NCBI GenBank assembly: GCA_902459845.2
Contig: CABPSV020000704.1
Location: 1-10,220 of the forward strand
DNA: 10,220 nt
Source of the DNA: Hepatocystis sp. ex Piliocolobus tephrosceles
Taxonomy: Eukaryota; Apicomplexa; Aconoidasida; Haemosporida; Plasmodiidae
Reading direction: 5' to 3'
Every line of letters begins with the position of its first letter. Positions within the stretch are counted from its first letter, which is position 1. Both the position numbers and the translations under genes were made by a program. Of the stretch, positions 1 to 7,578 are shown piece by piece. The notes beneath the pieces were generated by a model. That model was not told the DNA's origin, made no database searches, and worked only from the letters and a program-made list of their open reading frames with translations.

Positions 1-126
1 TTGACTCGTTTGACTCGTTTGACTCGTTTGACTCGTTTGACTCGTTTGACTCGTTTGACTCGTTTGACTCGTTTGACTCGTTTGACTCGTTTGACTCGTT
101 TGACTCGTTTGACTCGCTTGACTCGC
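1..126 (-). repeat. 9-bp coding repeat, TSQ type, at least 14 units, runs off the window edge
   Basis: Fourteen 9-bp units encode [Ala/Thr]-Ser-Gln from residue 2485 to the window edge. The first two units are Ala-Ser-Gln, the rest Thr-Ser-Gln with no synonymous differences. The array continues beyond position 1, so the true length, C-terminus and stop are unknown. Each unit creates an SQ dipeptide, giving a very dense SQ cluster. Confidence 0.97.
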
Positions 127-3100
127 TTCATTCAATTCTGTATATTCATTATATATATTTTTTTTTTTTTCCGTTTCTGTGTTTAACATTTTGTTTGCAG
201 AAATGGTATTGTATAATGGATTAATAATTTGTTTACCATTTTTTAACTGTTCTAATTTAAACATACTATGTTGATCTTCACTATATTGCTGAACAAACCA
301 TTCTGGAGCAATTGGTTTTTTAGTAATAGGTTTTAAACTGAGAAACTTTCTCTCCATATCTTTCTCTTTCTCCATCTCTCTCTCCATTTCTTTCTCCTTC
401 TCTCTCTCTTTTTCTCGCTCGGATAACTGAACATACCCATTTTGAATAGTGTCATATAACAATCGATTTTGGTCATTTTTATATTCCTGAGTTGTTAATA
501 CATATTTAATGTTTTGTTTTTCAGTTAATTGGCTTTTATCACCTATTATTACTGTATCTTTATAATTTATTTTGTTTTGTAAATTTATTATTTGTGTTTT
601 CATTTTTTCATTTTTTTTTTTCAAGTCTAGATTATTATTTTTAATAAATAAATATTTTTGTTTTAGTTCGTTAAAACCATTTTCCCATAATCTAAGTGAA
701 GCTTCAACTTTTTTAATAATTTTTTTTTTTTTTTTTTTTTCTTTTTCTATTAAAGATTTATATGTAATAGTTACATCATTTATTTCCTCTTCTTTTTTAA
801 TTTTATACATGTCAAATTCTTTTTTTAATACAACCAGCATATTGTTATATTCTTGATTAATATTCAAAAGATTATTTTTTATTTTTTCCACATTTATTAG
901 TTTGTTTACTAATTGTTGTAAATCATAGTGATGTTGTTGTGATTCTTCATCTAATTCTTTTTTTAATAAATTATTTTCTTTTTGTATTTTATCTATATAA
1001 ATTTGAAACGAATTTTTATTTATTCTTACAATTTCGTTACTTTTTGCTAAAATATTTTTTATCGTTTGTTCTAATTCATCATTTTTTTTATTAGTCTCTT
1101 CGTTATTTTTTTTTAAATTCATATATTCATTAATAATTATTTTCATATTTTTATAAACAGTTTTAATATATTTTTTATATTGGGTACTGTTGTTATTACA
1201 ATTTTTACGTATATAACTGTTAACATAATTATTATTATTAAAATTTTCACAATTTTTATTATTTTCTGTATATATAATATCGCTGTCTATTTTATCTGTA
1301 ATGTCCTGTAACAACATTTTAAAATCTTCAATGTTGTCAATTATGTTGCTGTTCTTATTTATGCTGTTGTTCTTATTTATGCTGTTGTTCTTATTTATGC
1401 TGTTGTTCTTATTTATGCTGTTGTTCTTATTTAATAATGTTTCACTATCGTTTTTTTTTGTTGCAACTTCTGTATTTTTGTTCAACTTGTAACTATTTAA
1501 TGAATCAGAAAGAGGAAGTTTATTTGTATCAGTAATTATAAACTTATTTACTAACGTACTATTGTTCATTTGGACATCGTTTGTCATATAAAACTCCTCT
1601 TTTTTTAATGGTTTTGTTAATATGTTTTTTTTTTTTTCTTCCATTATATTATTTTTTATACAGTTAGTTTTATTTTGTAATTTTTTTAAAAGAGTTATTT
1701 TTTTTTTTTTTTTTTTTTTTTTTTTATTATCTTCTGTTGTTTGATCATTATTGGAAGCTTGCAAACTAACAATTTTAAATTCGTCCATATTTTTTTTTTC
1801 CTCCTTCGGATGGGAATAAGGTACTATAGCTTGTATTTGTTTTTTTTTTGTTGTTTGTTTTAGTTTTCCCTTGTTTAATTTTTTAAACACATCTTTTTCC
1901 AACATATCTTTTTCCAACACATCTTTTTCCAACACATCTTTTTCCAACACATCTTTTTCCAATACATCTTTTTCCAACGCATCTTTTGTCAACGCATCTT
2001 TTGTCAACACATCTTTTGTCAACACATCTTTTGTCAACATATCTTTTTTCAACATATCTTTTTTCAACACATTTTTTTTTTTATCATCGTTTCTGTTGCC
2101 ATTGCCATTACCGGTGATATTGTCCATTTCCATTATATCGTCAGAAACCTTATCTTTTTTAATAGCCACGTCTTGTATACCTTGTCCATCTTCTTCTAAA
2201 TTATAATCATAGTCATGGTCACTGTTATAAAGACATAAGTTTTTGTTTTCTTCCGTTTTTACCTTTGTAACGTTTTTATAGTTACTATATAGTAATTCAT
2301 TTTTAATAATAAAGTTATTTTTGTTATTTATTTGATTAAAATAATTATTATTATTTTTAGATGCATTAGTTGTTGTGCTATTGCTACTCGTTTCGAGGAT
2401 TTGAACTTCATTCAAATGTTTATTACTTATGTTCATATAAGTTTTATCTTTTTCATTCAAAATTGTATTTTTTTTATTTAATAAATTTAAACGTAATGAT
2501 TGTTTTTCATTAATTATTTGTTTGTTTTTTTTGTTTTTTAACAGTTTATTATATATATAATTATTTCCATCTACTTTCTCATTATTATTTCTGTCATCTT
2601 TACTGTCGTTGTACAATGATACATTATTATCACATGAAGCTAAGCCATTATAACCAGTATCTTTTTTAAAATTTAAAACAATTTTTGAATTACTATTTGA
2701 AAAACTATTCAAATTATTTTTTAACATATTTAAATCATAAACAGTTGGTCCTTCTTTTATTTCTTTAATGTCTAAATATTCGGTATAGTTTTTGTTATTA
2801 TATATGTCGTTCATGTTACTACTTCTGTCACCACTTTTGTCGCTACTACTACTGTTTCTGTCACCACTTCTGTCATTGCTGTTACTGCCATTGTCATTTC
2901 CACTGTCACTAGTACTTATACTATTACTCATGTCCAAAGAATATGCATTCTTTTCTTTACTTTCAATCACCTTTTTCTTATAAATAATATTTTTATTTAT
3001 ATTATTTATATCTACATCTTTAATAATGTGTCCATTATTTTTTGAATCTTTATTTTTTAAGTATGGTGTTACAGATTTTTTTAATAATTTTTTTTTTACT

Positions 3101-6100
3101 ACTGCTTTGTTTATGCTTTTTGTGGTTTGAGTAGTTGATAACATTTTTTTTTTATTTGGTATAATTATAACGTTTTTTTTTTTAGTAGTTTTGCAAATTT
3201 TTATTTTTTTAGCCTTACTATTATTTTCGTCACATTGATTTGCATTTGGAGCCACATTTTTATTTAAATTTAAAGTTAATTTCTTTTTCAATTTTTGATT
3301 TTCAGTTTTTTTATTTTTACTATTAAACTTGGTTGCTACTGTTTGTTCATTTGTTTTTTCAATACTGTCTTTCTCTGCTTCATTTTTTTTGGCTCCCCTT
3401 TTTACCACTTTTATCACTCTCTTTTTTTTTGTTAAAATGTTTTTATAAACCTCAATTTTATCAATTTTATCAATTTTATCAATTTTATCAATTTTATCAT
3501 TTTGTTCATTTTGTTCATTTAAAGAAATATAAATGTCATTTTCAGCATGATTGTTGTTGTTGTCTATTAAACCTAGCTCCTGTTGTTTAACATTATCCAT
3601 TTTGAACAAGTTTAACAATTTTTTTTGTTTAAATCTTGTTTTATGTTTTATTTTTTTATTAATTTTATATTTTATTTTTAAACTGTTAAAAAATATACCT
3701 AAAGATTGGTCACTTTTTATGTAATGTAAATTTTTTTTTGTGTTACGTTTTTCATAATAAATAAACTTCTTATAACAATTTTGGATTTGCATCAGTGTGT
3801 ATAAATGTGAATTAACCCTTTTCATTATATTATATTTTTTTTTTTTTTCAAAAGGATTTGCTATTATTTCATTTATAGTAACTTTAACATTTTTCGGATG
3901 TACTACCATAGTTATGTTTAAATCAGTTTTATGATCATCACTATTTATATACTTATCAGTTTTATCAGTTTTATTAGTCTTATCAGTTTTATCAGTCTTA
4001 TCAGTTTTATCAGTTTTATCAGTTTTATTAGTTTTATCAATTTTATCAGTTTTATCAGTTTTATCAGTTTTATTAGTTTTATCAGTTTTATCAGTTTTAT
4101 TAGTTTTATCAGTTTTATCAGTTTTATCAGTTTTATCAGTTTTATCAGTTTTATCAGTTTTATCAGTTTTATCAGTTTTATCAGTTTTATCAGTTTTATC
4201 AGTTTTATCAATTTTATCATCTTTATTATTCTTTTCATTTACAACTTCTACTTTTTCATTCCTTTCGCTGGTAACCATCACAATATTATTTTCATCACAA
4301 TTCATATTTTTGTCCAAGTTGTAAAAGTGGTTTAGTTTTTCATAATCTTTTATCACATTTTTAATATTGTCATTGTGTTTTTGTTCATGGTCATGTTCGT
4401 TGTTTCTATCATGTTCGTGGTTTCTATCATGTTCGTGGTTTCTATCATGTTCGTGGTTTCTATCATGTTCGTGGTTTCTATCATGTTCGTGGTTTCTGTC
4501 TTGTTTGTGTTTATTTTTATCCCTATATTCACGCTCGTCCTTATACTCATGGTCATACTCACGGTCATACTCATGGTCATACTCATGGTCATACTCATGG
4601 TCATACTCATATTGATATTCACCGCCATGTTCGATGGATACACTCGATTCATCACTTGAATGAGTATTCATTAATTCGTAATTACTTTTCTCCAAATCGT
4701 AAACATAATTGGAAAAAGAAACACTTTTTTTTATTTTTTCTTCAGATTGGATATTTTTTTTAAAAGATGATTTTAAATGCAATCCATTTTTATTATTTCC
4801 ATTTTTATTATTATTAATAATAATAATATTTTTAGCATCTATATGATCTTTTTCAATTTCACTATAAAAACTATCATTCGAAAAAAAATCATAATCTATT
4901 TCACCCTCTTCATCAAAATCGTTATGATATAATTGTTCATCATCACTAACATCGTCATTAACATCGTCACTAATATTATCACTAATATTATCACCAATAT
5001 TATCACTAATATTATCACTAATATTATCACCAATATTATCACCAATATTATCACTAATATTATCACCAATATTATCACTAATATTATCACCAATATTATC
5101 ACTAACATCGTCACTAATATTATCAGTAACATAATTTTCATTATTATTATGGTCATTTTGTATACATATATTATTCCTATCGTTGTCTACCATGTCCTTT
5201 TCGCTATTATCTTTACCACTATCATTATTTTTTCCCTTACCACTATCACTATCACTATTTTTATCATTATTTTTATCACTATTTTTATCATTATTATTGC
5301 TACCAGTAGTGATATGAATACTTGCACCACTATTGACGCCATGATTACAAATTTCTGATTTTTCTAAAATATCACAACATTTTGTATAATTATTAAATTT
5401 ATCATTTACAATTACACCAGTTACACCAGTTATACTACTATCTATTTTATTATCACCTTTATTATAATTTTTTTGTTTTAGTTCTTTACTAATATCATTT
5501 ATATCTGATAAAGAAAAAGCTATGACATTTTTACTGTTATTATTACATTCATTGTGTTGATTATTTTCATTAAAAACTGTATCAGAAATAATAATACTTT
5601 CATTGCTCACACTATCAGTACTTCTCTTATATCCATCATATTCATCATCAGCACATTTTACATCATTTTTTTTATTAACAATATTTATAATCGAATTGTT
5701 AATTTTTATATTACAATCGAGGTTTTTATTTACATCTTTTATTTTAACAACTTCTATCAGTTTTTTATTTTTATCACTCTGGTTCATATTATCACCAATA
5801 TTATCACCAATATTATCACCAATATTATCCCCAATATTATCCCCAATATTATCCCCAATATTATCCCCAATATTATCACCAATATTATCATTATTATTAT
5901 TATAGTCATAATTTATTATATTATTTAATTTAGATTCATCATGTTGTTTAATCTGGATTGTTTGGGGAACTTTTCCCTCAATAGTTTCGTGGCTACTATC
6001 GTTTTCGTGGCTACTATCGTTTTCGTGGCTACTGCCATTTTCGTTAACACTGCCATTTTCGTTAACACTGACATTTTCGTTACCACTGCCATTTTTGTTG

Positions 6101-7575
6101 TCAATATGTGTATTACATTTTGTTTCAATTCGTTTAGTATCTTCTAACTGACTTTTTATATCGTAAAAATTATCAACACCGATAATTAATTTATTATATG
6201 AACAAAGCAAATTAATTTTTACATTATTTATATAATATCCATGAGCTGATTGATCAACATGTTTTATCCATATGTTTGTTTTGTCACATAAACCTACAAT
6301 AAAATTATTGTTTATATGAATATCATCAAATTTGTTTTTAATTAAATTTGGTTTATTTCCATATGCATTTCCCCATATATATATATCCGAGTCAAATGTC
6401 TTACATAAACTAATTTTACCGGCACTAATATATGCTATATTTTTCATTCGTTCAATTTTTTGCGGTTCTGCATAATCTAAAAAATTATTATGACCTAATA
6501 CCCCATTTGTATTATTTCCCCAGGAATATAAACAGTTTTGAAAATCAATACCTAAAATAAAATTTATACCTATTGCTATTTTTTTAAAAGTTATATTGTT
6601 AGTATCTATAAGATAAGGTGTAGTTAAAATTTTATTTATTTTATTTTTATTCATTTTACTTTGTAATAAATGTTCATTAATTAAACCAAATCCGTATAAT
6701 AATCCACAAATCGTCAAATATAACGTAAATTTATCAGCACTATATGCAGCTATAACAATGTTGTTTTCTGTATTTACTTTATTCACTTTGTATTTTTTTG
6801 TGTTATTTATCATTTCAGTTTTATTTGTATCAATATTTGATCTAACACCATTAAGTGTTACATTATTTTTTCCCAACATTACAATAGATGCATCATTCTC
6901 ATTATTTGCATAGTTATATCCTATCATGTGGTTACCCAACTGTCCATATGTATTATCACCATAACTAAACAATTCTCCTTCTTTTGAAAAAAATACAATA
7001 TGGTGAGAACCACTACTTACGTCATATATTGTTTTATTTTTTATTAAATTATCAATTAACAAATAAGGTACATTTTTATCACAATCATTCAAATTATTTA
7101 AATGCCAACAATATACTTTCCCTATATCAGATAAAAAACCAATGATAGACTCACCACAACTAACTTTTATTATTTTTACTTGTGGGTAATATATTTTGTG
7201 TTTTATTAAATTATTTATTTTCTGTTTTTGTTCTTGTCTTTGTTCTTGTTTTGACTCATTGTTTTTATTTTTACAATTCATGTGATTATTATCATTTTCA
7301 CTTATTTTGTCATTTTCACTTATTTTGTCATTTTCACTAATTTTGTCATTTTCACTTATTTTGTCATTTTCACTTATTTTGTCATTTTCACTTATTTTGT
7401 CATTTTCACTTATTTTGTCATTTTCACTTAATTTATCAGTTAACGTTATACTTCCACTTTTTCCTTTATTTTTATCAATCAATTGCTCACTCCCCTCTCC
7501 ATCATCTTTATTCTTATCTTTATCATCATTTATGACAAATACGTGAATTTTACTACAAGGTTTTTCTTTCGTTGT

Positions 7576-7578
<3 letters not shown>
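1..7578 (-). CDS. RCC1-repeat giant scaffold-like protein, C-terminus beyond window (candidate RCC-PIP)
   Basis: I read the frame codon by codon from ATG 7576-7578 down to position 1: 2,526 codons with no stop and no need for an intron, decisive in such A/T-rich DNA. The start is the first in-frame Met after an upstream stop (7648-7650), and no ATG lies between. Order of parts: N-terminal strand (9-17), SENDKI array (49-96), divergent RCC1 propeller (127-468), acidic Asn/Asp-rich region with arrays (496-880), Lys-Ser-Val-Ser-Phe motif (951-955), His-rich arrays (987-1065), DKT array (1121-1209), basic aromatic block (1218-1327), Lys/Asn/Ser-rich linker, VL[KTE]KD array (1837-1896), coiled coil (2127-2366), charged helix (2387-2411), conserved-looking segment (2412-2466) and TSQ array (2485 to edge). 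RCC1 propellers bind proteins or chromatin; classical Ran exchange factors are about 420 residues, so a scaffold role is likelier. Plasmodium RCC-PIP, described as binding PP1 and the kinase CDPK7, fits by architecture. The reading frame is certain, the RCC1 family very likely, the orthology moderate. Confidence 0.95.
181..345 (-). other. Conserved-looking short segment (about residues 2412-2466)
   Basis: Unlike its low-complexity neighbours, this part has varied composition with Trp, Phe, Tyr, Pro and His: FLSLKPITKKPIAPEWFVQQY (2412 onward, split here at about 21 residues including both ends of the motif PIT and WFVQ), then SMFKLEQLKNGKQIINPLYN (about 2439-2458). It could be a binding peptide or small folded unit. 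I do not recognise it. Confidence 0.45.
346..420 (-). other. Glu/Arg/Lys-rich charged helix (residues 2387-2411)
   Basis: A run of alternating Glu with Arg, Lys and Met (EREKEREKEKEMEREMEKEK pattern) suits a stable single alpha-helix as well as a coiled-coil extension. It directly follows the coiled coil and precedes the conserved-looking C-terminal segment. Confidence 0.6.
481..1200 (-). other. Predicted coiled-coil region (about residues 2127-2366)
   Basis: About 240 residues with alternating hydrophobic and charged positions and few breaks. Examples are DELEQTIKNILAKSNEIVRI (2167-2186), IYIDKIQKENNLLKKELDEE (2193-2212), LVNKLINVEKIKNNLLNI (2223-2240) and KMKTQIINLQNKINYKDTV (about 2325-2343). 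No Pro is seen across the stretch. A plausible role is dimerisation or anchoring to a larger structure. Called by eye, not by a coil predictor. Confidence 0.75.
1345..1431 (-). repeat. 18-bp coding repeat, NKNNSI type, about 5 units (residues 2050-2078)
   Basis: Asn-Lys-Asn-Asn-Ser-Ile is repeated four times, with a final shortened NKNSN unit. It is Asn-rich and probably disordered. It precedes a hydrophobic stretch (IIDNIEDFKMLLQDITDKI) and the coiled-coil region. Confidence 0.95.
1698..1725 (-). repeat. Coding poly(A) track: nine consecutive AAA Lys codons
   Basis: A 28-base T run on the plus strand encodes nine Lys (residues 1952-1960), all AAA, on the mRNA. Similar shorter AAA-only runs occur at 721-738. 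In most eukaryotes such poly(A) tracks slow or slip ribosomes; Plasmodium is known to tolerate them. The frame continues intact on both sides. Confidence 0.9.
1891..2070 (-). repeat. 15-bp coding repeat, [VMA]L[KTE]KD type, 12 units in three blocks (residues 1837-1896)
   Basis: Twelve pentapeptides [Val/Met/Ala]-Leu-x-Lys-Asp. The third residue sorts them into blocks: Lys in 2 units, then Thr in 4, then Glu in 6 toward the C-terminus. A decayed VFKK unit follows. The block order indicates successive local amplifications from different parent units. Confidence 0.97.
2071..3360 (-). other. Low-complexity Lys/Asn/Ser-rich region (about residues 1407-1836)
   Basis: About 430 residues with no recognisable domain. 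The first part is Lys-rich and basic (KTTK, KKNVIIIPNKKK, KAVVKKKLLKKS). A Ser/Asp/Arg/Asn-rich segment follows at 1547-1590, with SGDR and SSSSD runs and no exact period. The remainder is Asn/Lys/Ser-rich with short hydrophobic patches such as IKEGPTVYDLNML (1607-1619). Probably disordered. Confidence 0.7.
3454..3498 (-). repeat. 9-bp coding repeat, DKI type, 5 units (residues 1361-1375)
   Basis: Five identical Asp-Lys-Ile units are preceded by two NEQ triplets and followed by EVYKNI. The unit differs by one base from the Asp-Lys-Thr unit of the large array about 450 bp away, which itself contains Asp-Lys-Ile variants. Confidence 0.93.
3598..3927 (-). other. Basic, aromatic conserved-looking block (about residues 1218-1327)
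   Basis: Between low-complexity stretches lies a compositionally complex block rich in Lys, Arg, Tyr, Phe, Ile and Leu. It includes NITMVVHPKNVKVTINEII (about 1221-1239), then MKRVNSHLYTLMQIQ (1252-1266), CYKKFIYYEKR (1268-1278) and SLGIFFNSLKIKYKI (1292-1306). It ends in KKIKHKTRFKQKK (1308-1320), a plausible nuclear localisation or nucleic-acid contact patch. I do not recognise the family. Confidence 0.55.
3952..4218 (-). repeat. 9-bp coding repeat, DKT type, about 30 units (residues 1121-1209)
   Basis: This is the longest array in the window: about 30 copies of Asp-Lys-Thr, with four Asn-for-Asp variants, two Ile-for-Thr variants and a few AAG Lys codons. About a dozen units near 4108-4209 are identical, while most variants sit below 4108, toward the C-terminal side. 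The peptide is charged and Thr-rich, so probably extended and a possible kinase substrate. The 9-bp period leaves several frames on both strands open, creating false reading frames here. Confidence 0.97.
4384..4500 (-). repeat. 18-bp coding repeat, DRNHEH type, 6 units plus partial (residues 1027-1065)
   Basis: Asp-Arg-Asn-His-Glu-His is repeated nearly perfectly. The last unit changes to DRNNEH and is followed by DHEQ. Two His and two acidic residues per unit give a His/Asp/Glu density compatible with metal binding or pH-dependent charge. No defined metal site can be claimed. Confidence 0.96.
4543..4620 (-). repeat. 12-bp coding repeat, EYDH type, about 6.5 units (residues 987-1012)
   Basis: Glu-Tyr-Asp-His is repeated with variants (first unit EYQY, one EYDR). 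It runs into DERE-YRD and then directly into the DRNHEH array. The region is unusually rich in Tyr, His, Asp and Glu for this protein. Confidence 0.94.
4714..4728 (-). other. PP1-docking RVxF-type motif Lys-Ser-Val-Ser-Phe (residues 951-955)
   Basis: Residues 951-955 are K-S-V-S-F, matching the consensus [RK]-x(0-1)-[VI]-{P}-[FW] that docks protein phosphatase 1 regulators. Flanks are basic before (EKIK) and aromatic after (SNYVYDL), all in a probably disordered stretch where such a motif would be exposed. It is the only clean match I found in the 2,526 residues. Short motifs occur by chance, so this is suggestive only. Confidence 0.5.
4939..5124 (-). repeat. 12-bp coding repeat, DN[I/V][S/G] type, about 15 units (residues 819-880)
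   Basis: Fifteen units of Asp-[Asn/Asp]-[Ile/Val]-[Ser/Gly/Asn]. Edge units carry the DDV form while the core alternates DNIS and DNIG. The segment is strongly acidic (about one Asp in three residues). It continues into an acidic stretch with DFDEEGEIDYDFF (887-899). Confidence 0.96.
5125..5784 (-). other. Asn/Asp/Lys/Ser-rich linker between the two GDNI-type arrays (residues 599-818)
   Basis: About 220 residues link the two related arrays. They are dominated by Asn, Asp, Lys and Ser, with Asp-Lys-Asn runs around residues 767-786. A few denser hydrophobic patches occur, such as LIEVVKIKDV (607-616) and AFSLSDINDI (687-696). I recognise no domain. Confidence 0.7.
5785..5889 (-). repeat. 12-bp coding repeat, GDNI type, about 8.75 units (residues 564-598)
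   Basis: The tetrapeptide Gly-Asp-Asn-Ile is repeated, ending in a Gly-Asp-Asn-Met variant. Gly codons are GGG in a central block (5830-5868) and GGT at both ends, marking the block that expanded most recently. The same tetrapeptide is used by the array at 4939-5124. Confidence 0.96.
5986..6093 (-). repeat. 18-bp coding repeat, NGSxxE type, 6 units (residues 496-531)
   Basis: Six hexapeptides follow N-[GD]-S-[GVS]-[NH]-E. They shift from NGSVNE forms to NDSSHE forms along the protein, so unit variants are clustered, as expected from local duplication. The array begins shortly after the propeller and opens the long acidic region. Confidence 0.93.
6176..7200 (-). other. Divergent RCC1-type beta-propeller domain (residues 127-468)
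   Basis: About six RCC1-like units are visible. Each pairs a small-residue strand motif with a later aromatic-Trp/Tyr-Gly motif. Unit 1 has VSCGES (139-144) then GKVYCWH (153-159). Unit 2 has VSSGSHH (187-193) then ELFSYGDNTYGQLG (202-215). Unit 3 is degenerate, with VIAAYSADK (275-283) and LLYGFG (293-298). Unit 4 has IAIGINF (334-340) then CLYSWGNNTNGVLG (349-362). Unit 5 has ISAGKIS (384-390) then DIYIWGNAYG (398-407). Unit 6 has IVGLCDKTNIW (427-437). A last strand, VKINLLCSYNKLIIGV (453-468), lacks its own Trp-Gly partner. An Asn-rich insertion of roughly 40-50 residues lies between units 2 and 3. The aromatic-Gly repeat pattern is specific to RCC1. The divergence argues against a plain Ran exchange factor. 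Confidence 0.88.
7201..7257 (-). other. Gln/Glu/Lys-rich linker (residues 108-126)
   Basis: The residues between the SENDKI array and the propeller are rich in Gln, Glu, Lys and Arg (EQRQEQKQK pattern) and lack hydrophobic heptads. They look like a short polar helix or disordered linker. No function is visible. Confidence 0.6.
7291..7434 (-). repeat. 18-bp coding tandem repeat, KxSEND type, 8 units (residues 49-96)
   Basis: Eight consecutive hexapeptides K-[LI]-S-E-N-D are encoded by nearly identical 18-bp units. The first carries Leu, the others Ile. Differences are single bases, such as ATA versus ATT for Ile, so the array is recent or homogenised. It is acidic and hydrophilic, probably disordered, and sits between the N-terminal strand and the RCC1 domain. 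Confidence 0.97.
7525..7554 (-). other. N-terminal strand that may close the propeller (residues 9-18)
   Basis: Residues 9-17 read SKIHVFVIN, a hydrophobic strand similar to the GxVYxW strand of RCC1 units. In classical RCC1 the N-terminus supplies a strand to the last blade. Here the last RCC1-like strand (453-468) has no Trp-Gly partner, so this segment is a reasonable candidate to complete it. About 110 residues of low-complexity sequence separate it from unit 1. This is an inference from pattern only. Confidence 0.4.

Noticed and set aside
3945..4238. Second minus-strand frame with Lys-Leu-Ile repeats
   Set aside because: Shifted-frame shadow of the same array, ending outside it without any complex sequence.
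3931..4335. Plus-strand frame translating to Ile-Ser-Phe repeats
   Set aside because: It is the antisense of the DKT array. A 9-bp period without stops keeps several frames open, and the sense frame belongs to the 2,526-codon gene.
4353..5358. Several overlapping frames with Met-Ser-Met-Thr, Ile-Glu-Thr-Thr-Asn, Ile-Thr-Asn or Ile-Leu-Val type repeats
   Set aside because: All are shadows of the EYDH, DRNHEH and DNI[S/G] arrays. They have repeat-only composition, no conserved block, and lie wholly inside the larger gene.
7291..7434. Short direct repeats considered as a CRISPR array
   Set aside because: Units are contiguous without spacers and are in-frame codons, so this is a coding minisatellite in a eukaryote.
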